Source: Deltaproteobacteria bacterium
GTDB taxonomy: Bacteria; Desulfobacterota; DSM-4660; Desulfatiglandales; HGW-15
Direction: 5' to 3'
NCBI GenBank assembly: GCA_020342025.1
Contig: CP070840.1
Span: forward strand, 591,025 to 612,035
Length of the DNA: 21,011 nt
This document shows, in pieces, positions 6,819-15,011 of the stretch. Made by a program: the position numbers and the translations under genes. The first letter of the stretch is position 1, and each line of letters opens with the position of its first letter. The notes beneath the pieces were generated by a model that did not search any database, had not been told where the DNA came from, and saw only the letters and a program-made list of their open reading frames with translations.

Positions 6819-7000
6819 TTTGGCTTGGGACCCACGCGCTTCAAAAACTCCCACACCGGGACAGCCGTCAGGCCGCCGATTACACCCCCGACGTAGCTCG
6901 GTAGGGTGATATTAAATAGGGCGTGCCAAATCAAACCAGCAATAATGCTGGCTGCCACAATGGCCACGAGAGTGATTAACAGCCGCTGCCATAACGCCAT
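6815..7000 (-). CDS. Small two-helix membrane protein
   Basis: The 61-residue product has two hydrophobic segments, about residues 5-27 (LLITLVAIVAASIIAGLIW) and 34-50 (including YVGGVIGGLTAVP), and a basic tail RVGPKPK. A good ribosome-binding site, AAGGAGAG, lies 7 bases before the ATG. The glycine-rich second segment suggests helix packing or oligomer formation in the inner membrane. I do not recognise a named family. The stop TAA overlaps REP copy D, so the element inserted at or within the gene's 3' end and may have set its present C-terminus. It is leftward, and downstream of the lipocalin gene with a 97-base A/T-rich gap. Confidence 0.75.
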   Translation of the reverse strand: MALWQRLLITLVAIVAASIIAGLIWHALFNITLPSYVGGVIGGLTAVPVWEFLKRVGPKPK

Positions 7001-7097
7001 CTGATCTCTCCTTCCTTAGTTGATGCCTAATAATAGGTTGTTCTCGATTTTCAAACCTTCAAAAATTTAAAAAATGTGGAAATGTGAAGGGCGTCCC

Positions 7098-7622
7098 CTA
7101 ATTTTGTTGTACGTAAATAAGATTCTTGGTTTCGAAGCCCCGCTGCTTCGCCTTTGAAACAAGATCCGAAAGCGTCCTTGGATTCAACGTCTTGTCCCTC
7201 GCCAGAATCCAGAGATAGGAACGACTCGGTCCAGCAACCATGGCATAGGCATAGTTCTCTTTGTCCAGTTCAATGATGTGATACCCGCCGTAAAAAGGGC
7301 CAAAGAAAGAAACCTTCAGGCTGCCCACACTTTCGCTTTTGATGAAACGGGCGCGGCCCTTGATCTCCTTCCATTCTCCGGTTTCCCCATTGAATCCCCT
7401 GTTTATGACATCAATCTCACCGCTCTCTTTCCTGGAATAATGGGCGGTCACGTTACTCAGATCGCGCTCAAAGGAGTGGTCGAGCCTGGCGATCTCATAC
7501 CATTTGCCCAGATACCTGTTGGGCTCGAATCCGGTCACAGGCTCCAGGCCCTCAGGTACCCCCGTACAACCGCTGAGCAACAACGTCACAAGGAACCCTA
7601 TTGTTACTGCCATCTTCTTCAT
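7098..7622 (-). CDS. Lipocalin family outer-membrane lipoprotein (Blc-like)
   Basis: The 174-residue product has a lipoprotein signal ending LLLSGC (C19) and Thr at +2, so outer-membrane sorting is expected. The lipocalin signature GxW is at G39-K-W41 in YLGKWYEIARLDHSFER. Later strands match Blc-type bacterial lipocalins: YAYAMVAGPSRSYLWILAR and the end helix RTLSDLVSKAKQRGF. Length agrees with Blc (about 177). These proteins bind lysolipids or fatty acids and are linked to envelope stress. I chose the ATG at 7622 because GGAGGAGGTC lies 8 bases before it; the frame stays open upstream only because it reads through a G/C-rich palindrome. That palindrome sits 29 bases before the start codon and could affect translation. 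Confidence 0.94.
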   Translation of the reverse strand: MKKMAVTIGFLVTLLLSGCTGVPEGLEPVTGFEPNRYLGKWYEIARLDHSFERDLSNVTAHYSRKESGEIDVINRGFNGETGEWKEIKGRARFIKSESVGSLKVSFFGPFYGGYHIIELDKENYAYAMVAGPSRSYLWILARDKTLNPRTLSDLVSKAKQRGFETKNLIYVQQN

Positions 7623-7650
7623 GTCATTGACCTCCTCCCCCGCCCCTAAC

Positions 7651-7670
7651 CCCCTCCCCCAAGGGAGGGG
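7651..7670. repeat. G/C-rich palindrome in the lipocalin leader
   Basis: CCCCTCCC (7651-7658) and GGGAGGGG (7663-7670) form an 8-bp perfect stem with a four-base loop. C-rich flanks (CGCCCCTAAC) make it resemble widely dispersed intergenic repeats of this CCCTAACCCC type. A related palindrome is at 13081-13118. Confidence 0.6.
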
Positions 7671-7972
7671 AAATATAAGGATGCCATCATGGATACCCGA
7701 CTTAGAAGTCGTCACATTAAGGCTTCCCTTTGCAAGAGCCAAAAACCGCTTATTAGCACTTTAAGGTTTGAGATGAATTTAATGACCCCAAAAAACATGT
7801 CAAGGCGCATCACTGTGCAGACACGCCCATTATTCTTATTTGACCGGAAATCCTTAATTCTTAGTTGAAATATGAGAGGGATTATTATAGTCAGGAGAAA
7901 GAGATAACGCCGCATCCGTCGTCGTAACCACATTTTTCATCTCACGTCTCCTTGGTTCACAGGCTAGACCCC

Positions 7973-10900
7973 ATGAAAAAGACGATCCTCATCACAACCA
8001 TTTTCTTGTTGACGCACTGTAGTCTGCTCTTTGCCCAAGGTCAACCCGCCACGGATGCTGGAGAGCCGATAAAGTCCATGGGACAACCATCCAAGTGGGA
8101 GCTCTTTGTGGCGCCCATGGCCCTCTATGATGGTGACCTGGACAAGTGGGGAGGGCAATTGACCGGAGGCTTATGGCGCTATTTGATGAATCCAAACTAC
8201 GGCATCGGCCTGGCTGGCGAAGGATATCTGGGCGCAGTGGACAGCAGAACGGATTCCGGGCTAAGGGCCCTTGCTGGGGTCAAGATGTTTTTCTTTCAGG
8301 CCGGCATTGATTACTCGTTCAGAAAGGATGAGGTGGATGGCATTTTCCGCCTGGAATTCCCCCTGCGGCGAGGTGGACTCTTTGGTAGAGGAGGGAAATT
8401 CAGAGTCGATTGGATCCCTGGCCGAGACCATTCCTTTAATATGGGACTGACCTTTCCACTGGGCCAGCCTTACAAGGGCAAGACGCGAACCAAGCACGAT
8501 CGTATCGCCCTTCCCCCACCCCCTGAAGGGCCAGAAATCTCCGAAGAAATCGCACTTTCATCGAAACTGGGACCCCTTTTAGACCAGGCTCGCCACGCGG
8601 CAAGCTGGATTAATAAGTATACCACCCCCTTCTTCGATCAAGATTTATCAAAGGGAGAAGACGAGCTTGCAGCATTTCGCGAAAAGGTCCTCTCTTTCAA
8701 GGCGCACCTCAACCTGGTGGATGATCAATATCCCGAGGGCCACACCCCCTATGCAGAAACCTTAGCCTATCACCGAGCCATTGACCAAGCCTTCACGCTG
8801 GCGGTGAAGGGGAGCGAAGAAGTTTTTCGAAATAAAGAAAATGGAACACGTATTGCCCACGTGGCCAGAAAGATTCTACTTGAAGAGGTGATCACTCCCT
8901 ACAACCGTCTTCTGGGACAAAACAAGAAAAACGATTCCCTGTTGGGATACGGCGACCTGGCCAAGAGTCGATTTGAGGGATGGCTGGATCAGCACATGTC
9001 ATTATTTGAAGCCCAGAAAAAGGCCATTTTATATGTGTTCGAGGAGGTGGTCAGGATCACGGATACAAATCGAGAGGGGTCGAGAGCCGTGTGGCGTGAC
9101 TCAAAACTTGTGTGGATTCCCATGCAATACGGACTCAAACCCTTTGAACATGACTCCCAAAAAGAGATGGACAGAATCTTGGAAAGGGTTACCGAGGATA
9201 AATTCGCCCACGGGAATGATGCCTATTACGTGATCAATGAGCAGTTCCAACCTGAGGTGGCAAGGATGATCCTTGAGGCTGAGGACTACCATGTGCTCTG
9301 GATCCATGATTACCGGGGGGTGACCCCCGAAGGGAATCCAGATCGTATAGGATTCGCGCAGACCCTGTATGGATATCTCCATGCCATGACCAACAGGGTG
9401 CGAGCGTATGACGAAAAGGGGAAATTCCCCGTCTATCTTATCATCATCGACCAGTTCTACTATGAGGCCAATAAAGGGAAACTCTGGCTTGATCTCCTTG
9501 AAGACCCGCTCGGCTACGAACTCCGGTTGCCGCAGGGGTACAAGGAGTGGGAAAAGCAGATCAGGGAGGCACAAGCCCAACTGAGATCTGCGGTGGCGAA
9601 CTCATCTCGCCTGCAGGAAGAAGCGCGCCGGTTAGGCAAGGACTGGCTCTCCAAAAAGATCAAGGTGCATGTGAATATCACCTACCCTGCGGACTGGTCT
9701 TTCAGGAGTGCCCATTTGATTGACAATTTCCCCATCGCCCCGGACGTGCTGATGCATGATCACCGCAAGATTTCGTTTTACGACGTCACGGAGCTGGATC
9801 CGGGAAAAGGGGAGGCGATTCACGGTGGCCTGGGCATTGGGGAACACTATTCAGGTCCCACTTGGGAAGATCGAGCGATCCTAATGAGAGGTCCGGTCCT
9901 GCTGAAGCTAAAAGATGCGGCCCGTCGCGTTCTGCTCCAACAGGGCTTTGGTGAGAATGAAATCCCCGCACCCCTGCGCCCACTGCTCAAACCACCCAAT
10001 TATGAACAAATGGTCAATGCGCTGGTCGAAAGAGGATGGGATGCCACCCTCATGGACGTTCATAATGACACAGGTTTCAGGTCTAAGCCCATCAATGCCG
10101 TCAAGGCAACGCTCTATAGCCTCATGCCCCCCGAATCCATCATTATTGTCCCGGACAGCCTGTGGAACTCCCCCTTTTGGGGCGGAATGCTTGCAGGTGC
10201 AGCGTTACGTGGTTGCAAGGTTTTGGTCATTGCCCCAGCATTGAAGAACGCCCCAAGTGCAGGCTTTCCCCAAATGTCCAGGGCGCATGAGCTCTTCTCA
10301 AGGCTGATCATTGTTCAGAATGAATTGCAGAATGAAATACAGACCGCGGGAGGCATGCTCAAGGTGGGGAAATATGCAAGGACTAGCGAGATGGGGGATT
10401 ACAGGGCGGGATTTGAGGAATTCAGGAAAGGCATTCTCAACTATCCTTTTATTAAGGAGATCTTCCCATTTCGTCAGCATGTTTACGACACCATAGATGC
10501 CTTTGAGAAAGAACTGGAGAAAGAAGGATTCCAGCCCACTTACTACACAGAAGACATAGAGAAGAGAATGCCAAAACTGCACCTGAAGACGAATTTCTTC
10601 GCCTCTAGAGAAATGCAGGACCTTTTGGCCTGGGAGGGGTTGGCGGAGGTTATGCTTCACTACGGCCGCCGTCGAGCTGCCATGGTAGGACGGGAAGAGG
10701 GCACCTATGTGGACGTTAAGGATATTCCTGAGGAGACAGAAGAGGCGACTGTTAAGCTCCTTAGTTCATACTGGAATTCCCTGACCGAGGAGGAAAAACG
10801 CAGAGTCATGTACTACCTTTCCATCGGCTCTCAGAATCAGGATTACCGAGGGACAATTATGGACGGCGAGGTGGCCGCTGTCGTTTCCGGTTATTACAGC

Positions 10901-11038
10901 CTCATGGGAGTGATCGACCTCTTCTTTATGTCGGCCACCACGACCTGGGTTGACAACCTGGAGGACCTGGATGAGTTACTCCCGCCGGAAAGTGGCTGGC
11001 GGCGATGGCTCGGGCGTTATATTCAGAAGGCGTTGTAA
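7973..11038 (+). CDS. Exported protein: beta-rich N-terminal region fused to a phospholipase-D-like domain
   Basis: The 1021-residue product has a type I signal peptide (cleavage near LLFA|QG). Residues about 38-165 are rich in glycine and alternating aromatics (WELFVAPMALYDG, FFQAGIDYSF, HSFNMGLTFPLG), like outer-membrane barrel strands. A proline-rich linker (PPPPEGPE) then leads to helical segments. A complete PLD motif HxKx4D occurs as H597-R-K599-ISFY-D604. A second candidate, H870-L-K872-TNFF-A877, has Ala where Asp is usual. PLD-family enzymes use the two histidines to cleave phosphodiester bonds in lipids or nucleic acids. The ATG at 7973 fits the signal peptide; a TTG at 7952 is possible, and neither has a clear ribosome-binding site. 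The PLD assignment rests on two motifs in an otherwise unfamiliar protein. The next gene is another exported phosphodiesterase-fold protein. Confidence 0.72.
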   Translation: MKKTILITTIFLLTHCSLLFAQGQPATDAGEPIKSMGQPSKWELFVAPMALYDGDLDKWGGQLTGGLWRYLMNPNYGIGLAGEGYLGAVDSRTDSGLRALAGVKMFFFQAGIDYSFRKDEVDGIFRLEFPLRRGGLFGRGGKFRVDWIPGRDHSFNMGLTFPLGQPYKGKTRTKHDRIALPPPPEGPEISEEIALSSKLGPLLDQARHAASWINKYTTPFFDQDLSKGEDELAAFREKVLSFKAHLNLVDDQYPEGHTPYAETLAYHRAIDQAFTLAVKGSEEVFRNKENGTRIAHVARKILLEEVITPYNRLLGQNKKNDSLLGYGDLAKSRFEGWLDQHMSLFEAQKKAILYVFEEVVRITDTNREGSRAVWRDSKLVWIPMQYGLKPFEHDSQKEMDRILERVTEDKFAHGNDAYYVINEQFQPEVARMILEAEDYHVLWIHDYRGVTPEGNPDRIGFAQTLYGYLHAMTNRVRAYDEKGKFPVYLIIIDQFYYEANKGKLWLDLLEDPLGYELRLPQGYKEWEKQIREAQAQLRSAVANSSRLQEEARRLGKDWLSKKIKVHVNITYPADWSFRSAHLIDNFPIAPDVLMHDHRKISFYDVTELDPGKGEAIHGGLGIGEHYSGPTWEDRAILMRGPVLLKLKDAARRVLLQQGFGENEIPAPLRPLLKPPNYEQMVNALVERGWDATLMDVHNDTGFRSKPINAVKATLYSLMPPESIIIVPDSLWNSPFWGGMLAGAALRGCKVLVIAPALKNAPSAGFPQMSRAHELFSRLIIVQNELQNEIQTAGGMLKVGKYARTSEMGDYRAGFEEFRKGILNYPFIKEIFPFRQHVYDTIDAFEKELEKEGFQPTYYTEDIEKRMPKLHLKTNFFASREMQDLLAWEGLAEVMLHYGRRRAAMVGREEGTYVDVKDIPEETEEATVKLLSSYWNSLTEEEKRRVMYYLSIGSQNQDYRGTIMDGEVAAVVSGYYSLMGVIDLFFMSATTTWVDNLEDLDELLPPESGWRRWLGRYIQKAL

Positions 11039-11220
11039 ATCCACCTATCCAAGTGAACTAAAGTGTCCCGCCTTCGCCTGTTGGCCTAGAATACTGGAGC
11101 GTAGCCAAGCAGTACGAGATGAACGGCCACAAAGAGTTGCTCAGAAATGGCTATGGCGGGCAAGCTAAAGTGTTTAAAATGGACTAAAGTTTAAAACAGG
11201 ACTAATAGCCAGCTAACCCC

Positions 11221-12309
11221 TTGAAACGAATAGACAGCATATCTGCCACGGTTTTCGTTGTATTGCTTATCTTTTCTTTTGCATCTCGTGTTGACTCGGG
11301 TTCTCGGCCTCAATCTTTGAACAATGGAACCGCGGCTTCGTCCATCGAATGGATAAGACCGTCGGATGCGGCGGAGCGGGAAGCCCATGCGTCCTGGCGC
11401 AAAGGGGTCGGACCGCCTCTCGTATTAGGGACGCCCGATACGGGTCAGAATGCCAAAAGACAGGATTCCCTTGTCGTCGTCTCCTGGAACACCCACGTGG
11501 GTGGCGCGGATCTCAACAGTTTCATTCAAGACCTTCGCAGCGGAAAACTCACATCCGGTGAGGCGATTGATGACTTTGTCTTACTCCTTCAAGAGGCCTT
11601 CCGTGCGGGGCCGCCCGTCCCGGGCTCCATTTCACCCAATGTCCCAACAGGGTCCCCTCTAAGGTTCACGCCCCCTTCTGGTGAACGTGTGGACATTGTT
11701 AGGACGTCACGACAACATGGGCTTTGCCTTTTCTACGTGCCTTTCATGCGCAATGGACGGCCGGAGAAAAGCCACATACCAGAGGACAGGGGCAGTGCCA
11801 TCCTTTCCACCATGTCACTCTCCTCGTTCACGGTCGTCGAACTCCCTCTTGTACGTCAACGGAGGTTGGCCATTGGCGCCAGCTTGTCCGGCCAAACGAA
11901 CGCCGGCCCACGATGGACAATTAAAGTGATCTCCGTACACCTGGAAAATAGGGCCAGTTGGTCGGAAGTCCTTCGGAGCTTTGGAAGCGCTCGGCTTCGG
12001 CAGGTCAAAGCCCTCGTAGAGGCCTACCCGACGGCGACACCAACCATAGTGGGCGGGGATTTCAACACATGGTCCGACGAGTGGGATGAGCCAGCCATAC
12101 ACTACATGGAAAAATTTTTTGATCGGCCTGCAGCCTTCTCTGATTTAGGTACGGTCAAACGTACCTTTCTGTTCCCAGAACGCATGGTGGATTACCTGTT
12201 TTTCCGGATCCCCGAAGGCTGGACAGGCGCTTATCAACGCGTTGACAATTTGTACGGGTCCGATCACTACCCCCTCTTGGGACGGGTCCAGATGGGAGAT
12301 AAGGAGTAG
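11221..12309 (+). CDS. Exported endonuclease/exonuclease/phosphatase (EEP) family protein
   Basis: The 362-residue product has a signal peptide (hydrophobic VFVVLLIFSFA, residues 11-21). Residues 83-357 contain all the EEP landmarks in order: WNTH with N90, LLQE with E125, RGSAILS at 190-196, VISVHLEN with H240, GGDFNTW with D280 and N282, and GSDHYP with D348-H349. This fold uses a metal to cut phosphodiester bonds in DNA, RNA, lipids or phosphoinositides; the substrate cannot be told from the motifs. The start is a TTG with no clear ribosome-binding site, chosen because an in-frame stop lies shortly upstream and the signal peptide begins there. It lies 182 bases after the PLD-like gene and 10 bases before sfsA, so it is probably co-transcribed with sfsA. 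Confidence 0.9.
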   Translation: MKRIDSISATVFVVLLIFSFASRVDSGSRPQSLNNGTAASSIEWIRPSDAAEREAHASWRKGVGPPLVLGTPDTGQNAKRQDSLVVVSWNTHVGGADLNSFIQDLRSGKLTSGEAIDDFVLLLQEAFRAGPPVPGSISPNVPTGSPLRFTPPSGERVDIVRTSRQHGLCLFYVPFMRNGRPEKSHIPEDRGSAILSTMSLSSFTVVELPLVRQRRLAIGASLSGQTNAGPRWTIKVISVHLENRASWSEVLRSFGSARLRQVKALVEAYPTATPTIVGGDFNTWSDEWDEPAIHYMEKFFDRPAAFSDLGTVKRTFLFPERMVDYLFFRIPEGWTGAYQRVDNLYGSDHYPLLGRVQMGDKE

Positions 12310-12319
12310 GGCAAGACAC

Positions 12320-13036
12320 ATGCGTGGACAGGATGAACACACCATAAAATGGCCAAGACTTATCCAAGGCACACTTATCCAGAGATATCAACGTTTCAAG
12401 GCGGATGTGAAGCAGAGAAACGGTCATGTTGTCACCGCCCATTGTCCCAATTCCGGGAGCATGTTGGGATGCTCTGAACCAGGCCGACCCGTCTATCTCT
12501 CGCGCCATACCCATCCAAAGAGGCAGTTGAAGTACACCTGGGAAATGATTGAAATGCCTCCCTCCCTTGTGGGTGTCAACACCTGGGTCCCCAACCACCT
12601 GGTGAAGGCATCGATTGTACGCAAAAAGATTAGGGCCCTTCGAGGTTATGAAACGATCCGGACTGAGGTGAGCTATGGTAAAAACTCCCGAATCGACCTC
12701 CTCCTCGAGAGTGGTGAAAGACGGTGTTTCGTCGAGGTGAAGAATTGCACGCTCGTGGAAGATGGTGTTGCCTATTTCCCGGATGCTGTGACTTCCAGGG
12801 GCCTCAAACATCTTGTGGAGCTTCAGAAAGAATTACGTAAGGGAAGCCGAGGGGTCATGTTCTACCTGGTTCAAAGGATGGATGCAAAGCGATTTAGCCC
12901 TGCTGATCATATAGACCGTGCCTACGGGGAGGAACTGAGGCGAGCGTTTAGAAACGGCGTCGAGATCCTTGTATATGACGTTCTCTTGGACCTAGAGGGA
13001 ATGTCGCTAAACAGACGGTTGCCCTGTGAGCTGTAG
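12320..13036 (+). CDS. sfsA: SfsA family protein (sugar fermentation stimulation protein homologue)
   Basis: The 238-residue product matches SfsA in length (E. coli about 234) and motifs: LIQGTLIQRYQRFKADV at the start, AHCPNSGSMLGC, and YFPDAVTSRGLKHL. The PD-(D/E)xK-like nuclease residues D126, E139 and K141 (RIDLLLE, FVEVKN) are present. SfsA has been described as a nucleic-acid-binding protein affecting sugar metabolism; its enzyme activity is uncertain. I chose the ATG at 12320, giving the usual SfsA opening; an upstream in-frame start would overlap the EEP gene by 68 bases. A GAAGGAG-like site (AAGGAG) is in the end of the EEP gene, 13 bases before the ATG. Confidence 0.95.
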   Translation: MRGQDEHTIKWPRLIQGTLIQRYQRFKADVKQRNGHVVTAHCPNSGSMLGCSEPGRPVYLSRHTHPKRQLKYTWEMIEMPPSLVGVNTWVPNHLVKASIVRKKIRALRGYETIRTEVSYGKNSRIDLLLESGERRCFVEVKNCTLVEDGVAYFPDAVTSRGLKHLVELQKELRKGSRGVMFYLVQRMDAKRFSPADHIDRAYGEELRRAFRNGVEILVYDVLLDLEGMSLNRRLPCEL

Positions 13037-13080
13037 ATTGATTCAACGAATCGAATATTATGACCTTACTTCAAAAAGCC

Positions 13081-13118
13081 CCCCTACCCCCCTTTACGAA
13101 AGGGGGGTGACTTAGGGG
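13081..13118. repeat. Nested G/C-rich palindrome between convergent genes
   Basis: The inner stem pairs CCCCCCTTT (13087-13095) with AAAGGGGGG (13099-13107), 9 bp and a three-base loop. An outer stem pairs CCCCTA (13081-13086) with TAGGGG (13113-13118). It lies in the 97-base gap between sfsA and the leftward glycosyltransferase gene and could end transcription from both sides, though no T run follows. The C5-6TTT/AAAG5-6 form is a common dispersed intergenic repeat. Confidence 0.65.
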
Positions 13119-13133
13119 AGATCGAACAGATTG

Positions 13134-13805
13134 TTAAGGGAGCTTTATTGTGGAAAGAAATGACATGGTCTTGGAGGAGGAGAAGCAAGCACTTTCTGAC
13201 CGCTCGACGATCTGCCTAAGATCTTCAATGGTGTCTATGTCATTCCAAACGGGCAGCACATAAACCCGCTTTTTATGGTCTTTCAGGATAGAGAGGGTTT
13301 GCCTGAAGACCCCCTCCGTACCCCAATCCACTCCTTCAAAGGACTGATGAAAGGACGTGTTATTCCCGTACCCTATCAGGTAGTACCCGCCATCCATGCT
13401 AGGGCCTATGACAGCGTCGTGGGTGTTTAGGGCGCTTAGGGACTCTTCAAGAAATGACTGGGGTAGATCCGGAAAGTCGCTACCAATGAGGATAACCCGC
13501 CGGTATCCGCCCCCAAAGGCCTCCTCAAAAGCCCCGGCCATACGTTCACCAATATCGGCTCCCCTTTGCGGAATGTACTCATATTCGTTCCCCAGCCATC
13601 CCATCAGGAGTTCTCTTTTCTGTTCTGGATAAAAACATATCCTGAAGGGCAGCCGTGTAGATCCGAGTTTTGCAAGGAGATCCAGGACAAAGTTCCGGTA
13701 AAGCTCGGCGGCCTCCTTAGAACCTATATACTCAGCCAGGCGCGTCTTCACCTTTCCCGCTTCGGGGTATTTAACAAAAAAAAGTATCAGGGCATCTTTT
13801 TTCAC
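13134..13805 (-). CDS. TIGR04282-type glycosyltransferase (DUF2064)
   Basis: The 223-residue product begins with ALILFFVKYPEAGKVKTRLA, the nucleotide-binding start of TIGR04282 glycosyltransferases. GSDFPDLP (108-115) and GPSMDGGYYLIG (134-145) are further family motifs, as is VDWGTEGVFRQT. Members of this family occur in arsenosugar-type gene clusters but many are uncharacterised; no arsenic gene is nearby, so the specific substrate is unknown. There are no membrane segments; it should be cytosolic. The frame is open to a TTG at 13823; I prefer the GTG at 13805 because it starts next to the first beta strand and is the stronger start codon. No clear ribosome-binding site supports either. It converges on sfsA. 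Confidence 0.88.
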   Translation of the reverse strand: MKKDALILFFVKYPEAGKVKTRLAEYIGSKEAAELYRNFVLDLLAKLGSTRLPFRICFYPEQKRELLMGWLGNEYEYIPQRGADIGERMAGAFEEAFGGGYRRVILIGSDFPDLPQSFLEESLSALNTHDAVIGPSMDGGYYLIGYGNNTSFHQSFEGVDWGTEGVFRQTLSILKDHKKRVYVLPVWNDIDTIEDLRQIVERSESACFSSSKTMSFLSTIKLP

Positions 13806-14123
13806 AAAAATACCGTGTGACAACTTACTGAATTATGACTGAGATATAGACCTTTTTTGGATGCTTGTCCATATGCGGCCTTTACAAACAGAGTCGCGCT
13901 AAAAAGTCCCCTTGAAGTGCCCGTATGGACTTGAAATGTCCTGGAAGATCAAATTTGAAGCCCGAAAGGGCTTGACTCTGAAGGACCTTTTACGGTAACC
14001 AGTAGTGGTTATCTCGACATGCATTTCTCAAATAGATCTATGTGCATGAGAATTGAAAACGCATCTGCCTGGAATAGGACGCGCTGACTTATTTTTGCTC
14101 AGGCAAAGGAGGGAGAACAGAAT
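13806..14123. other. Leader/intergenic stretch before the glutaredoxin gene
   Basis: No gene is visible. The stretch separates divergent genes, so it should hold promoters for both, but I find no convincing hexamers. It contains the candidate structured RNA at 13889-13980 and a small stem TAACCA/TGGTTA (13996-14001 with 14006-14011). Confidence 0.5.
13889..13980 (+). ncRNA. Candidate three-stem structured leader upstream of glutaredoxin
   Basis: CAGAGTC (13889-13895) and GACTCTG (13974-13980) close a multibranch fold. Inside it are AAGTCC (13904-13909) with GGACTT (13927-13932), and AAGCCC-GAAA-GGGCTT (13958-13973), a six-bp stem with a GNRA tetraloop. GGAC/GTCC (13927-13930 with 13938-13941) competes with the second stem, which is how switching leaders often look. 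The start codon follows 144 bases later. I match it to no known riboswitch. Confidence 0.33.
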
Positions 14124-14378
14124 ATGGGTGATCATGATGTTATGATGTATACGCTGAGTACGTGCAGCCACTGCAAGGCCACCAAGAAATTCCTGGGTGA
14201 GTGTGGAATAAAATATGAATTCACCGATGTGGACCTGCTCGGCGGCGAGGAAAGAGCCGCCATTCTTGAGGATGTGAAAAAGTTTAATCCCCGATGCTCA
14301 TTCCCTACCATTATTATCGGCGACAAGGTCATTGTGGGATTTAAAGAAAAAGAGATCAGGGAGGCATTAGGACTATGA
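14124..14378 (+). CDS. Glutaredoxin-like protein
   Basis: The 84-residue product is a single thioredoxin fold: VMMYTLSTCSHCKATKKFL with the redox pair C14-S-H-C17, then FPTIIIGDKVIVGFKEKEI, including the cis-proline TVP-equivalent (FPT). It should reduce disulfides in the cytosol using thiols or a reductase partner. The ribosome-binding site GGAGGGAGAA precedes the ATG by about 7 bases. Its stop overlaps the start of the next gene (ATGA, 4 bases), a strong sign of translational coupling with the FTR-like protein. In anaerobes this pair probably takes electrons from ferredoxin rather than from glutathione; that is inference from the neighbour. Confidence 0.93.
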   Translation: MGDHDVMMYTLSTCSHCKATKKFLGECGIKYEFTDVDLLGGEERAAILEDVKKFNPRCSFPTIIIGDKVIVGFKEKEIREALGL

Positions 14379-14710
14379 GCGAGGCGGAAAAACTCTACGA
14401 CACATTAAAGAAAATTCAGGAACCCAAAGGGTATTACTTCAACAAAGACAGGGAAAGGACCTTAGACCTCCTTGAGGCCCTCCTGATCAACAAGGAACGT
14501 TATGGGTACATGGGTTGTCCATGCCGCTTGCTCTCAGGGGATCGAGAAAAGGATAAGGATATTTTCTGTCCCTGTGCATATAGGGAACCGGACGTAAAGG
14601 AATACGGCAGCTGCTATTGCAACCTCTATGTGACACAAGAGTGGAATGACGATAAGATTTCACACGACTATGTCCCCGAGAGGAGACCACCCGAAAAGCT
14701 TCCCTACTAA
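14375..14710 (+). CDS. Ferredoxin-thioredoxin reductase catalytic-subunit homologue
   Basis: The 111-residue product has the six-cysteine signature of FTR catalytic subunits as three CxC pairs: C48-P-C50, C65-P-C67 and C80-Y-C82. They hold a 4Fe-4S cluster next to an active-site disulfide. The plant/cyanobacterial spacing is 16 and 8 residues between pairs; here it is 14 and 12, so the geometry differs. No variable (alpha) subunit is next to it, as in most non-photosynthetic organisms. It starts inside the glutaredoxin stop codon. The likely role is to pass electrons from ferredoxin to the glutaredoxin. The C-terminal tail RRPPEKLPY is typical of such bacterial homologues. Confidence 0.92.
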   Translation: MSEAEKLYDTLKKIQEPKGYYFNKDRERTLDLLEALLINKERYGYMGCPCRLLSGDREKDKDIFCPCAYREPDVKEYGSCYCNLYVTQEWNDDKISHDYVPERRPPEKLPY

Positions 14711-14777
14711 TTCCTTCCTCAGTATCGTTTCAACTTTCATCTCAGAGAATTATCTTGGATACTGCCTGCCTGGCAGC

Positions 14778-14796
14778 GCCCCGCTGAAAGCGGGGC
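14778..14796 (+). terminator. Probable terminator after the glutaredoxin/FTR pair
   Basis: GCCCCGCT (14778-14785) and AGCGGGGC (14789-14796) form a perfect 8-bp stem with a GAA loop, followed by TTTAGCG. It lies 67 bases after the FTR stop. The T run is short, so termination may be partial. Confidence 0.55.
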
Positions 14797-15011
14797 TTTA
14801 GCGAGACGGGCTGGGATACTTGATATCGAATATGGGATGCTTAATGTACTGGTAGGCCTTAACCTCTTATTGAAGGAAAATCAGAGGGATATCATCATTC
14901 ATGAATAGCAGAATGTTGAAAATGCGGGATAAATTGGGGTGGAAATCCATGAGCTCCCCAATGCACTGGATGCCCGCTCCCCGATCGGTGTCGAGGACAG
15001 GTTCCTCAGGA

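Noticed and set aside
7712..7933. 73-residue leftward frame
   Set aside because: Basic and hydrophobic by composition only, no ribosome-binding site, and no recognisable pattern.
9101..10660. Long leftward frames opposite the PLD-like gene
   Set aside because: They are antisense shadows of a codon-biased gene, without starts or motifs.
11401..11411. Further REP copy (AAAGGGGTCG)
   Set aside because: Only about 9 bases match, within coding sequence, with no palindrome.
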